This document shows, piece by piece, positions 1-8,491 of a DNA stretch of 64,000 nt. The translations under genes were made by a program, and so were the position numbers. The notes beneath the pieces were generated by a model. That model was not told the DNA's origin. It saw only the letters and a program-made list of their open reading frames with translations, and made no database searches. The DNA is from Siminovitchia acidinfaciens (GTDB lineage Bacteria; Bacillota; Bacilli; Bacillales; Bacillaceae_C). The stretch covers positions 274,946 to 338,945 of the forward strand of contig NZ_QYTV02000001.1 of the NCBI RefSeq assembly GCF_003605385.1. The letters are read 5' to 3'. Every line of letters starts with the position of its first letter. The stretch's first letter is position 1.

Positions 1-336
1 ACAGACCCGGAAATAAACGGCGGGTGGAACAACCGCTCTTTTCATAATTATGCGGATTATACGCTGACGGAGGAATTCCGGCAGGGGATTGACGATTTGA
101 CGGAGGAAGCGTCAGTGAAAAGGGTCGCCTATTGTTGCTCGGAGAGGCATCCTGCACGTTGCCACCGGCTGCTGATCAGCAATTGGCTTTCTGCTGAGGG
201 ATGGAAGGTAAAACATATTATTGACGGAAATAAAGGAGAAATCGATGTGGTCGACCATAAGCTTGGCAAATGGGGAGCGGAGCCGGTCATTTTGGAATCC
301 GGCATCCCCGTCTACCCAAAAACAGATTCGACATAA
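1..336 (+). CDS. DUF488 family protein, C-terminal part (5' end outside window)
   Basis: The reading frame is open from the first base, so the gene begins upstream and only the last 111 residues are visible. The segment matches the C-terminal half of the DUF488 family: an HNYADY-type stretch near residues 15-20, then VAYCCSERHPARCHR with the paired Cys and His that are the family hallmark, followed by a conserved W-K-V-x-H-I-I-D segment. DUF488 proteins are small and soluble, and their function is not settled. A TTG at 97 could be read as a start, but it would cut the domain in half. The gene ends 29 bases before a hairpin that serves the convergent ilvA gene. Confident on family, no claim on function. 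Confidence 0.8.
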   Translation, partial: TDPEINGGWNNRSFHNYADYTLTEEFRQGIDDLTEEASVKRVAYCCSERHPARCHRLLISNWLSAEGWKVKHIIDGNKGEIDVVDHKLGKWGAEPVILESGIPVYPKTDST

Positions 337-364
337 TTCGGGGAAGCTCGAGGAGTGACAGGCA

Positions 365-393
365 CCAAAAAAGACGCCCCCTCGGGGCGTCTT
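365..393 (-). terminator. Rho-independent terminator of ilvA
   Basis: A perfect 10-bp stem (371-380 with 384-393, sequence AAGACGCCCC) and a 3-base loop are followed, read on the minus strand, by a run of six T (365-370). The T run lies on the minus-strand side, so it belongs to ilvA, which ends at 548. The space between holds a large palindromic repeat. Confidence 0.85.
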
Positions 394-398
394 CCGCT

Positions 399-538
399 TG
401 TCCAGATCCAGCGTCCAGCGACTAGCAAACTTCGCACTCCTTCACTACGATAAGTCAACATCGGCTCCTTCGTCGCCGTGTTTCCTTTATCTCATTGCGG
501 AGTGCTCCAGTTTGTACGTCGCTAAACGGACGCTTCTT
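399..538. repeat. Large imperfect palindromic intergenic repeat (Bacillus type)
   Basis: About 140 bp between the ilvA stop and its terminator form an imperfect inverted repeat. The outer arm around 411-440 (GCGTCCAGCGACTAGC... then TTCGCACTCC) pairs with the reverse complement of 499-536 (GGAGTGCTCC... then GTCGCTAAACGGACGC). The centre carries a CATCGGCTCCTTCGTCGCCG stretch. From memory, elements of this look recur next to gene ends in many Bacillaceae genomes. It has no convincing open frame and would be transcribed as a long hairpin at the 3' end of the ilvA mRNA. Confidence 0.6.
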
Positions 539-547
539 CTTTTCTTA

Positions 548-1816
548 TCAAATCAACAAATGGAAAAGAGTGCTGTCCTTGTTCACTTCTGTATAGGAAA
601 TGTTCCTTTGCTCCATCCGCTCAATCAGTCCAGCATAGTCCTCACGGCGTTTTAATTCGATACCGACTAAGCCTGGGCCTCTTTCTTTGTTGTTTTTCTT
701 TGTATATTCGAATGTGATAATATCATCGTCAGGTCCAAGCACTTCGTCCAGGAATTCCCTAAGTGCACCTGCACGCTGCGGGAAATTCACGATGAAATAA
801 TAGAGTAATCCTTCGTAGATCAATGACTTCTCCTTGATTTCCTGCATTCTGCTGATGTCGTTGTTGCCGCCGCTGATGACGCAGACAACCGTTTTTCCTT
901 TGATTTGGTCTTTATAAAAGTCCAATGCTGCAATTGGCAGAGCACCTGCCGGCTCAGCAATGATAGCGTGCTGGTTGTAAAGGTCCAGGATGGTCGTGCA
1001 TACCTTACCCTCCGGCACAGCAACAATATCGTCGACATATTTCCGGCACAGTTCGAATGTTTTCTGTCCGACACATTGGACTGCCGCCCCGTCAACAAAT
1101 TTGTCAATGGCGGGAAGGGTAGTTACGTTATTATTTTCCAAAGCAGCTTTCATGCTCAATGCTCCGGCTGGTTCAACGCCGATCATTTTTGTGTGAGGGG
1201 ACACATTTTTAATATAAGTGCCCACTCCAGCCATCAATCCGCCGCCGCCAATACTTCCGAAGACAAAGTCGACTGGCTCATGGATATCATTCATCACTTC
1301 GACCGCGACAGTTCCCTGTCCGGCGATAATATCGTGGTCGTCAAATGGATGGATAAAAATACGATCTTCTTTTTCAGCATACTTATTTGCCTGGGCGGAG
1401 CTTTCATCGAACGTGTCGCCAGTCAATACAACCTCTACATAATCACGGCCAAACATTTTTACTTGGTTGATTTTTTGTTTAGGAGTTGTTTGCGGCATGA
1501 AAATGGTTCCTTCAATTCCCAAAGAAGCGCAGGCATACGCGACTCCCTGTGCATGGTTGCCGGCACTGGCGCATACGACGCCTTTTTCACGTGCATCATT
1601 CTCAATCGTTTTTATTTTATAATAAGCACCACGAAGCTTGAAGGAGCGAACGTGCTGCAGATCCTCTCTTTTCACATACACATTGCAATCATACTTTTCT
1701 GATAATCTTTCGTTTTTCTGCAAAGGTGTATGTGCCACTACATCTTTTAAAAACTGATACGAGATGAGAATATCTTCCAAATTTAAAGTTTTCGTCTTTT
1801 CCTCCGTTGTGTTCAT
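548..1816 (-). CDS. ilvA: Threonine dehydratase, biosynthetic
   Basis: It converts L-threonine to 2-oxobutanoate and ammonia, the first committed step to isoleucine, in the cytoplasm. The 422-residue protein is the Bacillus length. PLP-binding features are the Schiff-base lysine in SFKLRGAYYK (K60), the substrate loop ASAGNHAQG near 83-91, and the glycine loop GSIGGGGLMAG. The last 90 residues (from about 330, LIYEGLLYYFIVNFPQRAGAL) form the short ACT-like regulatory domain typical of Bacillus IlvA, so isoleucine feedback is likely. The ATG at 1816 has GGAGGT upstream with slightly long spacing. It is transcribed alone, away from an ilv-leu operon, and no T-box leader is visible in the roughly 100-bp upstream gap. 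Confidence 0.95.
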   Translation of the reverse strand: MNTTEEKTKTLNLEDILISYQFLKDVVAHTPLQKNERLSEKYDCNVYVKREDLQHVRSFKLRGAYYKIKTIENDAREKGVVCASAGNHAQGVAYACASLGIEGTIFMPQTTPKQKINQVKMFGRDYVEVVLTGDTFDESSAQANKYAEKEDRIFIHPFDDHDIIAGQGTVAVEVMNDIHEPVDFVFGSIGGGGLMAGVGTYIKNVSPHTKMIGVEPAGALSMKAALENNNVTTLPAIDKFVDGAAVQCVGQKTFELCRKYVDDIVAVPEGKVCTTILDLYNQHAIIAEPAGALPIAALDFYKDQIKGKTVVCVISGGNNDISRMQEIKEKSLIYEGLLYYFIVNFPQRAGALREFLDEVLGPDDDIITFEYTKKNNKERGPGLVGIELKRREDYAGLIERMEQRNISYTEVNKDSTLFHLLI

Positions 1817-1915
1817 GGCGTCATCTTACCTCCGCTTTCGTATAAACATTTCTATATTATAGCATGAATGTGTGAAGATTAACACAGGAGTTTTCTAAAT
1901 ATTTAGGGGGAACGG

Positions 1916-2575
1916 TTACATTAGAACATAGGTAAATTCCGCATGAATATGACTAATAATTTCCAGCATGCCAGGATGAAAGGTAGTGGACGCTTCACTT
2001 ACAGCAAAGGTTTTTGTCTGGTAAGGGACGATGTCATCACTGGTGATTTCTGTAACCGAAAGCGGCACTTTGGATAACTGCACGTTCAACGTTTCAGCAA
2101 TGGACTCCGCTTTCCGGCGGGCGTCCACAACTGCAAGGGACAATGCCTGTCTGTAAAGTCGGTCGTAATCTGAGGTTTTGAAAGTGATGCTTGATACAAC
2201 ATTGGCACCATTATTTACGGCGGTATCGACAATGGTTCCAGCCCTGGCGATTTCCCTGACTGTAATCAAAAGCATGTGATCAACCTTGTAGCTCCTGAAG
2301 ATCTGTTTGCCTTCCATATAGTCATACTGTGGATGGATGGAATAATCGATAGTTTGTACGTCATTATCCTGTATTCCCGCACTCATCAGCGCTTTTTTGA
2401 TATTGGAGATGGCCCTTGCACTTTCCTCCTGCGCCACGCTCAATAAGGCATTTTCCGTAGAAACCCCTAATCTGACTTCCGCAATGTCCGGCTCAACAGT
2501 AATTTTTCCTTTACCGGATACTTTAATGATGTTCGGCTTTCTTTTCGTTGTTCTGTATGGAGATTGATAGTACAA
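1916..2575 (-). CDS. SIMPL (DUF541) domain protein
   Basis: This 219-residue protein is of the SIMPL/DUF541 family, whose bacterial members are mostly uncharacterised and often linked to the envelope or oxidative stress. The family signature is seen from the start: IIKVSGKGKITVEPDIAEV, then the NIKKALMSAGIQDNDVQT region, the Y-S-I-x-P-Q-Y-D-Y strand, and an ALSLAVVDARRKAESIAETL helix. There is no signal peptide or membrane segment, so it is predicted cytoplasmic, unlike many Gram-negative homologues. The TTG start at 2575 is preceded by GGGGAG with six bases spacing. It is a single gene, divergent from the MerR promoter. Function not assignable. Confidence 0.8.
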   Translation of the reverse strand: MYYQSPYRTTKRKPNIIKVSGKGKITVEPDIAEVRLGVSTENALLSVAQEESARAISNIKKALMSAGIQDNDVQTIDYSIHPQYDYMEGKQIFRSYKVDHMLLITVREIARAGTIVDTAVNNGANVVSSITFKTSDYDRLYRQALSLAVVDARRKAESIAETLNVQLSKVPLSVTEITSDDIVPYQTKTFAVSEASTTFHPGMLEIISHIHAEFTYVLM

Positions 2576-2625
2576 GAGAGTCTCCCCGCTTTCGAGTTTG
2601 TTTTAATAAAAAATTTCTAAAGGAC

Positions 2626-2656
2626 TTGAAGTTGACGCTACGTCAACTTGTATAAT
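2626..2656 (+). promoter_or_regulatory. MerR-type promoter with operator palindrome
   Basis: A -35 element TTGAAG (2626-2631) and a perfect -10 TATAAT (2651-2656) are separated by 19 bp. The spacer is filled by the palindrome GTTGACG-CTA-CGTCAAC (2631-2647). A 19-bp spacer holding the dyad is the hallmark of promoters untwisted by MerR-family activators. The regulator gene starts 31 bases further, so autoregulation is likely. Confidence 0.8.
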
Positions 2657-2687
2657 GGCATTAGAAAAAAGAGATGGGGTGTTCAGT

Positions 2688-3437
2688 ATGATCACCATCA
2701 GCCAATTATCGAAAAAAGCCAATGTGACCCCGAGAACTTTGCGCTACTACGATTCAATTGATTTATTAAAACCGTCCGGTGCTACTGAAGGCGGACATCG
2801 CACATACAATGAAAAAGATATTTTAAAGCTCCAGCAAATTCAATTTCTAAAGAAGGTCGGCTTTTCTTTAAAGGAAATTAAACAGCTGATTGAAAATGAA
2901 GACTTGGATTCTATCGAGTATTTGGAAAATCAGCTGAATTATATCCGGTCGGAAAAGAAGGCCCTTGAGAAAATGGAAAGGGATTTGACAGGGCTTCTTC
3001 ATTCTTATTCCATCGAAGGCCGGCTGAATTGGGATCTTATTTTTCAAATGCTGCAGCACCAGCAAACGGGTCAGATGGAGATGAAAAGACTCTCAAAACG
3101 CTGGTTTGGCGAAAAAGCGGTTGAAGTGAACGAAAAGCTTCCTAACCTAAACGACAATGACAGCGAGACAAAGGAATGGATTGATTTGTTAACGAAAATT
3201 CAAAGCGTAATGGACCAATCCCCTGATTCTGAAGAAGTACAAATGATTATCGAAGAAATATGGTTAAAATCAGAAGTGCTATTTGGAAAAGATGAACAGC
3301 TTCAACAGCAATTATGGGAAGTCCGGAAATCGCCGGAAAAGTCGTTGCAGCTTGGGTGGTACCCGCTGGATGAAAAACTTCTCCTGTTTCTAGACCGGGC
3401 CTTTGCCGTATATGAAGCAAGGAGGAACCAGACATGA
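2688..3437 (+). CDS. MerR family transcriptional regulator
   Basis: This is a DNA-binding regulator of 249 residues. The N-terminal winged helix is textbook MerR: ITISQLSKKANVTPRTLRYY, then GGHRTYNEKDILKLQQIQFLKKVGFSLKEI. A coiled-coil dimerisation helix follows near 80-110. The C-terminal half is longer than in metal-sensing MerR proteins and resembles the TipA/Mta type that binds drugs or other organic ligands. An ATG at 2655 overlaps the -10 box and cannot be the start; the ATG at 2688 has a GATGGGGTG ribosome site. It shares an ATGA overlap with the following membrane protein gene, so both are one operon under the palindromic promoter. The ligand is unknown. Confidence 0.9.
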   Translation: MITISQLSKKANVTPRTLRYYDSIDLLKPSGATEGGHRTYNEKDILKLQQIQFLKKVGFSLKEIKQLIENEDLDSIEYLENQLNYIRSEKKALEKMERDLTGLLHSYSIEGRLNWDLIFQMLQHQQTGQMEMKRLSKRWFGEKAVEVNEKLPNLNDNDSETKEWIDLLTKIQSVMDQSPDSEEVQMIIEEIWLKSEVLFGKDEQLQQQLWEVRKSPEKSLQLGWYPLDEKLLLFLDRAFAVYEARRNQT

Positions 3438-4060
3438 CTGAATTCATCCTTCACTATAAATGGTTATTCCTTATCATGGGAGAAATCATATTTTGGGTAA
3501 GTCTTTTTGGTTTTTTTATCGTCAGATATGCTTTGGGATGGGAAAAACTCAGTAAGTACTTTATTTTCCTTTGGCTTTTTAGTGATGCCTGGCTATTGAT
3601 TCTCGGCATAATGGACTATAGGAGTACGGGCACATTTGATACGTTCCAAGTCGTTATTCTCATCTTTCTATTTTATGCGGTGACATTCGGAAGGAATGAT
3701 ATGAGGAGGCTCGACCGCTGGATGAAAAGAACCATCAAAAAATGGAAAGGCGAGCCTCCCGATGAAGCGGAAAAAATTGAAAAACTTTCCGGCATGAGTT
3801 ACGCAATCATGCAGGGGAAGGAATTCGCCCTTCACGTAGCCATGTTTGCCGCTGTGATCGCTGTCTTAAGTTTCTTTATGGATTTTCGTGGATTCAATTA
3901 TTTTTTTGCGAACGGTTCCGGAGACATCATCGAAACAGTAATAAAAAACGGCTGGTTTGTTGAGCCTACAGTCGGGAAAATCACCGGCGTTTGGACGCTT
4001 ATATTAATCATAGACGCTGTCATTACAGTTTCATATTTTATAATTCCAAAGAAAGCTTGA
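3434..4060 (+). CDS. Integral membrane protein of unknown function, MerR operon
   Basis: This 208-residue protein has about five predicted membrane helices (near 9-33, 38-58, 68-84, 130-150 and 185-205). A basic cytoplasmic loop lies around residues 90-110 (RNDMRRLDRWMKRTIKKWKG). I recognise no enzymatic motif and no known transporter signature. It is translationally coupled to the MerR regulator through ATGA (3434-3437), which makes it the regulator's likely target. Comparable MerR/membrane pairs in Bacillus respond to membrane-active compounds. The role here is inferred from context only. Confidence 0.7.
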   Translation: MTEFILHYKWLFLIMGEIIFWVSLFGFFIVRYALGWEKLSKYFIFLWLFSDAWLLILGIMDYRSTGTFDTFQVVILIFLFYAVTFGRNDMRRLDRWMKRTIKKWKGEPPDEAEKIEKLSGMSYAIMQGKEFALHVAMFAAVIAVLSFFMDFRGFNYFFANGSGDIIETVIKNGWFVEPTVGKITGVWTLILIIDAVITVSYFIIPKKA

Positions 4061-4062
4061 GA

Positions 4063-4094
4063 GAGGGCACGCTTATAGGATGCCCTCTTTTTTA
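4063..4094 (+). terminator. Terminator of the merR operon
   Basis: GAGGGCA (4063-4069) pairs with TGCCCTC (4081-4087) and is followed by seven T bases. It overlaps the 3' end of the convergent efflux gene, whose stop is at 4073. Confidence 0.85.
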
Positions 4095-7000
4095 TTATGG
4101 GAAAAATCCGCAACGGATTCTTTTCGGAACGGTTTAACCAAGCTGTAAATAGCCGGTACGATGAATAGAGTCAAGAAAGTTGAGCTGGCCAGCCCTCCAA
4201 TCACAACAATTGCAAGTGCCCGGGAAACGACTCCGGCTTCGGATGAGATAGCTAGGGGCAATAGGGCAACCATTGTGGCGATGGCTGTCATTAGGATTGG
4301 CCGGACACGCGTCACGCCGCCTTCCATCAAAGCTTGTCTGCGGTTCATTCCTGCTTTCTCGTTTCGTTTTACGCGGTCAAGAAGGACAATTGCGTTCGTT
4401 ACGACGATTCCGTTCAGCATTAGTAAACCAATCATTGCAGGCATGCCGATCGGTTCACCGAGGGCGAACAGGCCACCAATGGCTCCGATGATAGAAAACG
4501 GTATGGCGGCTAAAATGACGAAAGGCATCACAGCTTCACCGAAAGCAAGAAGCATGACAAAATACACAAGGATCACGCTGACCGCTAATGCGATCCCCAT
4601 ATTGATGAAGCCTTCCCGCATTTCTTTTGCTGCACCTTCAGATGTCAATGTTATGCCTCGCGGAAGATCGAGTTCATCGATTGCTGCAAAAGCATCGTTT
4701 GTCACCCGTGATTGGTTCTCGTCCGTAATGGTTCCGTACACCTGTAAATATTCCTTTTGGTCAAGGCGGGAAATGTCTATGGCTCCCAGCGTTTGTTTTA
4801 TATTACCGAGTTCCTTAAGCTTGATAGGCTGACCCAACTGGTTTGTTATTTCCTGCTCCTCAAACTTTGATACATTGGACATGTTGTCGGAATGCAGCTG
4901 AAGGATGACATCCGCCGGCTTTTTTTCGATGTCTATGCTCGTAATTGTGCTGCCTTCAATCATTGTTCGCAGGCTCATCGCAACCCCGGCAGGTGTTAGA
5001 CCATTTTCGGCCAACGCACCGTGATTGAAGTCAATGTTTACTTCCGGCTTTTGACCTTCAGAAGAGCTTCGTACATCTGCAAGGCCATCCACCTTCTTGA
5101 GTGCCTGTAAAATCTGTTCGGACGCTTTGGAAATCGCCTCTGAATTAGGCCCATTTATGATAATCCTAAAATGAGAATCGACCCTCATCCCGCCAATGCC
5201 CACCAGTACAATGCTTTCTGCGTCCTTAATATTTGCAAAATCGCTTCGCAATTCATCTCCCAGGTTGTCAACATCTGTCTCTTTTTTGACTTGATAGGTG
5301 ATTTGGCCATGTTCATCACCGGCAGTTGTATAAATCTGTATGACATCCGGGTGTCCTTCCAATGTTTCTTCCACCTGCTTGACTACACGTTCCGTCTTTT
5401 GAATGTTGGAGCCGATTGGCATGTCTATTTCTATGTTGAAGCTGGTGGCTTTTTCGTTTGGCAGGAAGTTGAAGCCGATCCATCCCATGGCGGGTATCGC
5501 CGCACTTCCTGCTAAAAGCACTATGGATAGGGCAAGTGTGATCAGCCGGTGGTCAAGCACCCAATCCAGCACGCGCCGGTAAAGTCGTTGAATTCCATTC
5601 TCCTTATGTTCCGTATGCTCCAGCTTGAGCAGGAAGAGACGGGATAATAGCGGCACCGCCGTAATGGCAACAAGAAGTGAGAAGAGCAGGGACACGACAA
5701 CAGTCCAGGCTAGCGGGACAAAAAACTTTCCGACGATGCCAGGGACGAAAGCAAGCGGCAGGAAGACGGCGACGGTTGTCATTGTTGAAGACGTAATGGC
5801 TACAGCCACTTCCCTGGTGGAGTCCTCCACAAGCTCCGGACTTCGGTTCTTTGATATACGGACCCGGCGAAACACGTTTTCGATCACAACGATAGAATCA
5901 TCGATCACACGGCCCACCGCAACGGCGATCCCGGCTAAAGTCATCATATTTAATGAATAGCCAAAGTAATTCAATACGATGAATGAGGCGCACATCGACA
6001 GCGGTATGGAAATGACCGCAATGATCGTGGACTGTATGTTGCGTAAAAATAGAAGTGTAACAATTGCGGCCATTAAAGCACCGAGAAGCACTTCACGCAG
6101 CATTCCATTGACGGATTTCTCGATTTCGCCGGATTGGTCGATCAGCAGTTCTTGGTTGATGCCGGTCGGAAGCGTAAGTTCATCCATTTCCTTCTTGACG
6201 TCCTTGACTATGCCGACAACGTCTTCGCCGCCTTTGGCCGTAACGCTGACCGTGACAGCAGGCTCCCCGTTCATTCGGGAGATGGAGTGGCTCTTCGCTT
6301 CAAATGAAATATCGGCGATATCGCTTAAGCGGAAGGTCTCCAGCATGCCGCCTGCTTCTTGCAGTGATTCAGGTGTTGGTACCGCCGTAAGCTGTATATT
6401 ACGGACGTCCTCCAACGACGCCATCTGTTCATCCAAACGAATGGGCAATACATCTTTAGGTGTACGGATATCTCCAATCGGGATGGACACATGGTTGGCC
6501 GTAATCATTTGTTGAACTTGATCAAGAGTAAGGCCTTTTTTCTTCAAATCATCCGGGCGTACGCTTATGTATACATTTTTTTTCTGTTCTCCCCGAACTG
6601 TGACTTGATCGATCCCTTTAACAGAGCGTATGGCAGGTTCTGCTTCATCCTGGACAAAACGCTGAACCTTGGATTGGTCTGCACCGCTGAATGAAATCAT
6701 ATAAATGACATCGTCCAATGATTCTCTGAAAAAATGTGGTTCTTTTATCGTTTCAGGTAGGTTGGCTTTAGCGACAATATTCCTGACTTCCTCTTCAAGG
6801 GCGTCCATATCTGCGGACATATCCGCTTTGATCATTCCGTGGAAATTATTCGGATTTGCCCAAGAATAAACACTGACAGCTCCTTCAATATTGGCAAACT
6901 CTTTTTCCAAAGGCTCTCCAATATCCCGCATCGACTGCTCGGGCGAAGCTCCGGGATAGATGATATTTACGTGGAAATATGGAATATCGACATCTGGGTA

Positions 7001-7111
7001 TTTCTCCATCTTCATTTGGCTGACTGAAAAAAGCCCGCCGCCGACAAGCAGGAAAATCAGGATAAAAACTGCCAGCGTATTTTTCATACTAAAGCGAATC
7101 AGTGACTTCAA
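4073..7111 (-). CDS. RND superfamily efflux transporter, SwrC-like
   Basis: This 1012-residue inner-membrane pump is of the AcrB/HAE1 group of RND transporters. It has the duplicated architecture: one N-terminal helix, a large extracytoplasmic porter domain (about 35-330), six helices, a second porter domain (about 555-830) and the last helices. The fourth helix carries the paired aspartates of the proton relay (VGRVIDDSIVVIENVF). Length and N-terminus (FSMKNTLAVF, then KMEKYPDVDIP) resemble SwrC/YerP of B. subtilis, which exports surfactin and confers self-resistance. The start is TTG at 7111 with an AAGGGGG site. No membrane-fusion gene is adjacent, as is usual for this group in Firmicutes. 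The substrate is not readable from sequence. Confidence 0.9.
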   Translation of the reverse strand: MKSLIRFSMKNTLAVFILIFLLVGGGLFSVSQMKMEKYPDVDIPYFHVNIIYPGASPEQSMRDIGEPLEKEFANIEGAVSVYSWANPNNFHGMIKADMSADMDALEEEVRNIVAKANLPETIKEPHFFRESLDDVIYMISFSGADQSKVQRFVQDEAEPAIRSVKGIDQVTVRGEQKKNVYISVRPDDLKKKGLTLDQVQQMITANHVSIPIGDIRTPKDVLPIRLDEQMASLEDVRNIQLTAVPTPESLQEAGGMLETFRLSDIADISFEAKSHSISRMNGEPAVTVSVTAKGGEDVVGIVKDVKKEMDELTLPTGINQELLIDQSGEIEKSVNGMLREVLLGALMAAIVTLLFLRNIQSTIIAVISIPLSMCASFIVLNYFGYSLNMMTLAGIAVAVGRVIDDSIVVIENVFRRVRISKNRSPELVEDSTREVAVAITSSTMTTVAVFLPLAFVPGIVGKFFVPLAWTVVVSLLFSLLVAITAVPLLSRLFLLKLEHTEHKENGIQRLYRRVLDWVLDHRLITLALSIVLLAGSAAIPAMGWIGFNFLPNEKATSFNIEIDMPIGSNIQKTERVVKQVEETLEGHPDVIQIYTTAGDEHGQITYQVKKETDVDNLGDELRSDFANIKDAESIVLVGIGGMRVDSHFRIIINGPNSEAISKASEQILQALKKVDGLADVRSSSEGQKPEVNIDFNHGALAENGLTPAGVAMSLRTMIEGSTITSIDIEKKPADVILQLHSDNMSNVSKFEEQEITNQLGQPIKLKELGNIKQTLGAIDISRLDQKEYLQVYGTITDENQSRVTNDAFAAIDELDLPRGITLTSEGAAKEMREGFINMGIALAVSVILVYFVMLLAFGEAVMPFVILAAIPFSIIGAIGGLFALGEPIGMPAMIGLLMLNGIVVTNAIVLLDRVKRNEKAGMNRRQALMEGGVTRVRPILMTAIATMVALLPLAISSEAGVVSRALAIVVIGGLASSTFLTLFIVPAIYSLVKPFRKESVADFSHNKKEGIL

Positions 7112-7567
7112 TTAAATGCCCCCTTTATATTTTTTTCTTATCTGGAAAACGAGTTTATCTAGTCTCAAATCAAATTTGCCTGTTCAAATGAAGGAAATTC
7201 AATCTGGATGGAGTAGTTTCAGAAGTTGGAGGTGATTGTAAGAAGGCCGAATCTACCTTCGGCTTGATGTCAGTCATCGTGGTGTCAAACTCTTCTTGCA
7301 AGCACGATTCGATAATATGTAACCAGCGTTGATGATATGCATGCTGTAGGAGAAATTTTCGTTAATCAAATCATAACACTTTTGAAAAAATAATAGTTCG
7401 AAAGTAACGAAATTTCGGTATGTTTTATAGAAAAGAATTTCTACAAAAAAGCACTTTGGCTTTATGTCAAGGTGTGGAAAAAAGTAATCATAAAGTTTTT
7501 CGTAAAACATGTCTGAACAATGATAAAATAATCGATATGGGTATTTTTAGGAGGGTTATGAGAACAG
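7112..7567. other. Intergenic region between divergent efflux and DUF4129-cluster genes
   Basis: This is 456 AT-rich bases between two divergent genes, so promoters for both must lie here, but I find no pair of hexamers good enough to call. A small hairpin (7244-7251 with 7258-7265) has no T run. An open frame on the minus strand (7274-7510) lacks a ribosome site and any recognisable motif, and I do not call it. Confidence 0.4.
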
Positions 7568-8476
7568 ATGGATGAGAAGTTTAGTAGACCGAAGGGGTTT
7601 GGCCAGATTCTTGATCACACGTTCGGATTAAGCAAAAGGCATTTCAAGGACTTCTTTTTAATTTTACTTGTTTTCTTGGGTCCTATTTATCTGCTTCAGG
7701 CGTTTATCCAGCTAGTTTCGGGCGTCAGTTTTTTTAGAGAGGTCGGGGCAGGAGAGACATGGTTTGAACAGATGGTCATGAGTTTCGGCGAAACGGAAAA
7801 CGCAAGCTTGGCGGCCGATTTAGGGATCGCATTAGTAGGGCTGGTTACAATTTTCGTGGCACCTGTTGCTACTGCGGCAATCATGTTTGCGATTGACCAT
7901 TTGCGAAAAGGTGAGGATTATACGGTCGGTTCCGTGATTAAGCAGGCATTTTCACGATATTGGCCAATGCTTGGTAGCACAATCTTGTTTTGTTTGATTG
8001 CGTTTGGTTTGTTTGTTGTACCGGTGATTCTCGTAACGATTGCAGGTGTTGTCGGAGCGATTGTTTTTCCAATTGTCGGAATCATTTTGGCGATTGTGCT
8101 TTTCTTGGGATTTGCAGTCGGGATTGGACTTTTATTGACCCGCTGGAGCTTTTATTTCGGTGCTGTGATCTTCGAAGAGGAGACTCCCGGACTCTCACGC
8201 AGCTGGAAATTGACAAAAGGGCGGACTTGGGTGCTCTTTGGATTATTTATCATCTTCTCTTTGATTATCACCGTTATCAGCACTACGTTGGAATTGACCT
8301 TTGGAATGCTTCTTGGAAACAGTGTGCTGCTCTCACTCATTATCAGTGCAGCAAGCATCTTCACAACGATGATTTTTACCGTAGGATATGCCGTCATGTA
8401 CTTTGACTTGAAGATCCGGAATGATGCCGATGATTTGAAAGAAATGATTGGGGAATATCACACACCACAAATTTAG
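7568..8476 (+). CDS. Polytopic membrane protein, first gene of the MoxR/DUF58 cluster
   Basis: This 302-residue protein has about six membrane helices grouped in long hydrophobic stretches, and a cytoplasmic N-terminus starting with KPKGFGQILDHTFGLSKRHFKDFF-like residues. The composition and the FxEETPGLSRSWKLTKGRTW loop resemble the membrane domain found in glycerophosphodiesterase-associated and YciC-like proteins. It is not an enzyme by itself. The ATG at 7568 has AGGAGGG 12 bases upstream. The gene stands 15 bases before a DUF4129 gene and is the head of a five-gene run (membrane protein, DUF4129, DUF4350, MoxR, DUF58). That set usually codes for a membrane-bound chaperone-like complex. 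Confidence 0.75.
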   Translation: MDEKFSRPKGFGQILDHTFGLSKRHFKDFFLILLVFLGPIYLLQAFIQLVSGVSFFREVGAGETWFEQMVMSFGETENASLAADLGIALVGLVTIFVAPVATAAIMFAIDHLRKGEDYTVGSVIKQAFSRYWPMLGSTILFCLIAFGLFVVPVILVTIAGVVGAIVFPIVGIILAIVLFLGFAVGIGLLLTRWSFYFGAVIFEEETPGLSRSWKLTKGRTWVLFGLFIIFSLIITVISTTLELTFGMLLGNSVLLSLIISAASIFTTMIFTVGYAVMYFDLKIRNDADDLKEMIGEYHTPQI

Positions 8477-8491
8477 GTCAGGTGATTGTTC

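Noticed and set aside
905-1702. Long plus-strand frame opposite ilvA
   Set aside because: It is the exact antisense of a conserved ilvA, has no ribosome site and no recognisable motif.
1817-1915. T-box or other riboswitch upstream of ilvA
   Set aside because: The gap is only about 100 bases and shows neither a T-box sequence nor an antiterminator pair.
7274-7510. 78-codon minus-strand frame in the gap before the DUF4129 cluster
   Set aside because: No ribosome site before its ATG, composition of AT-rich noise, no family resemblance.
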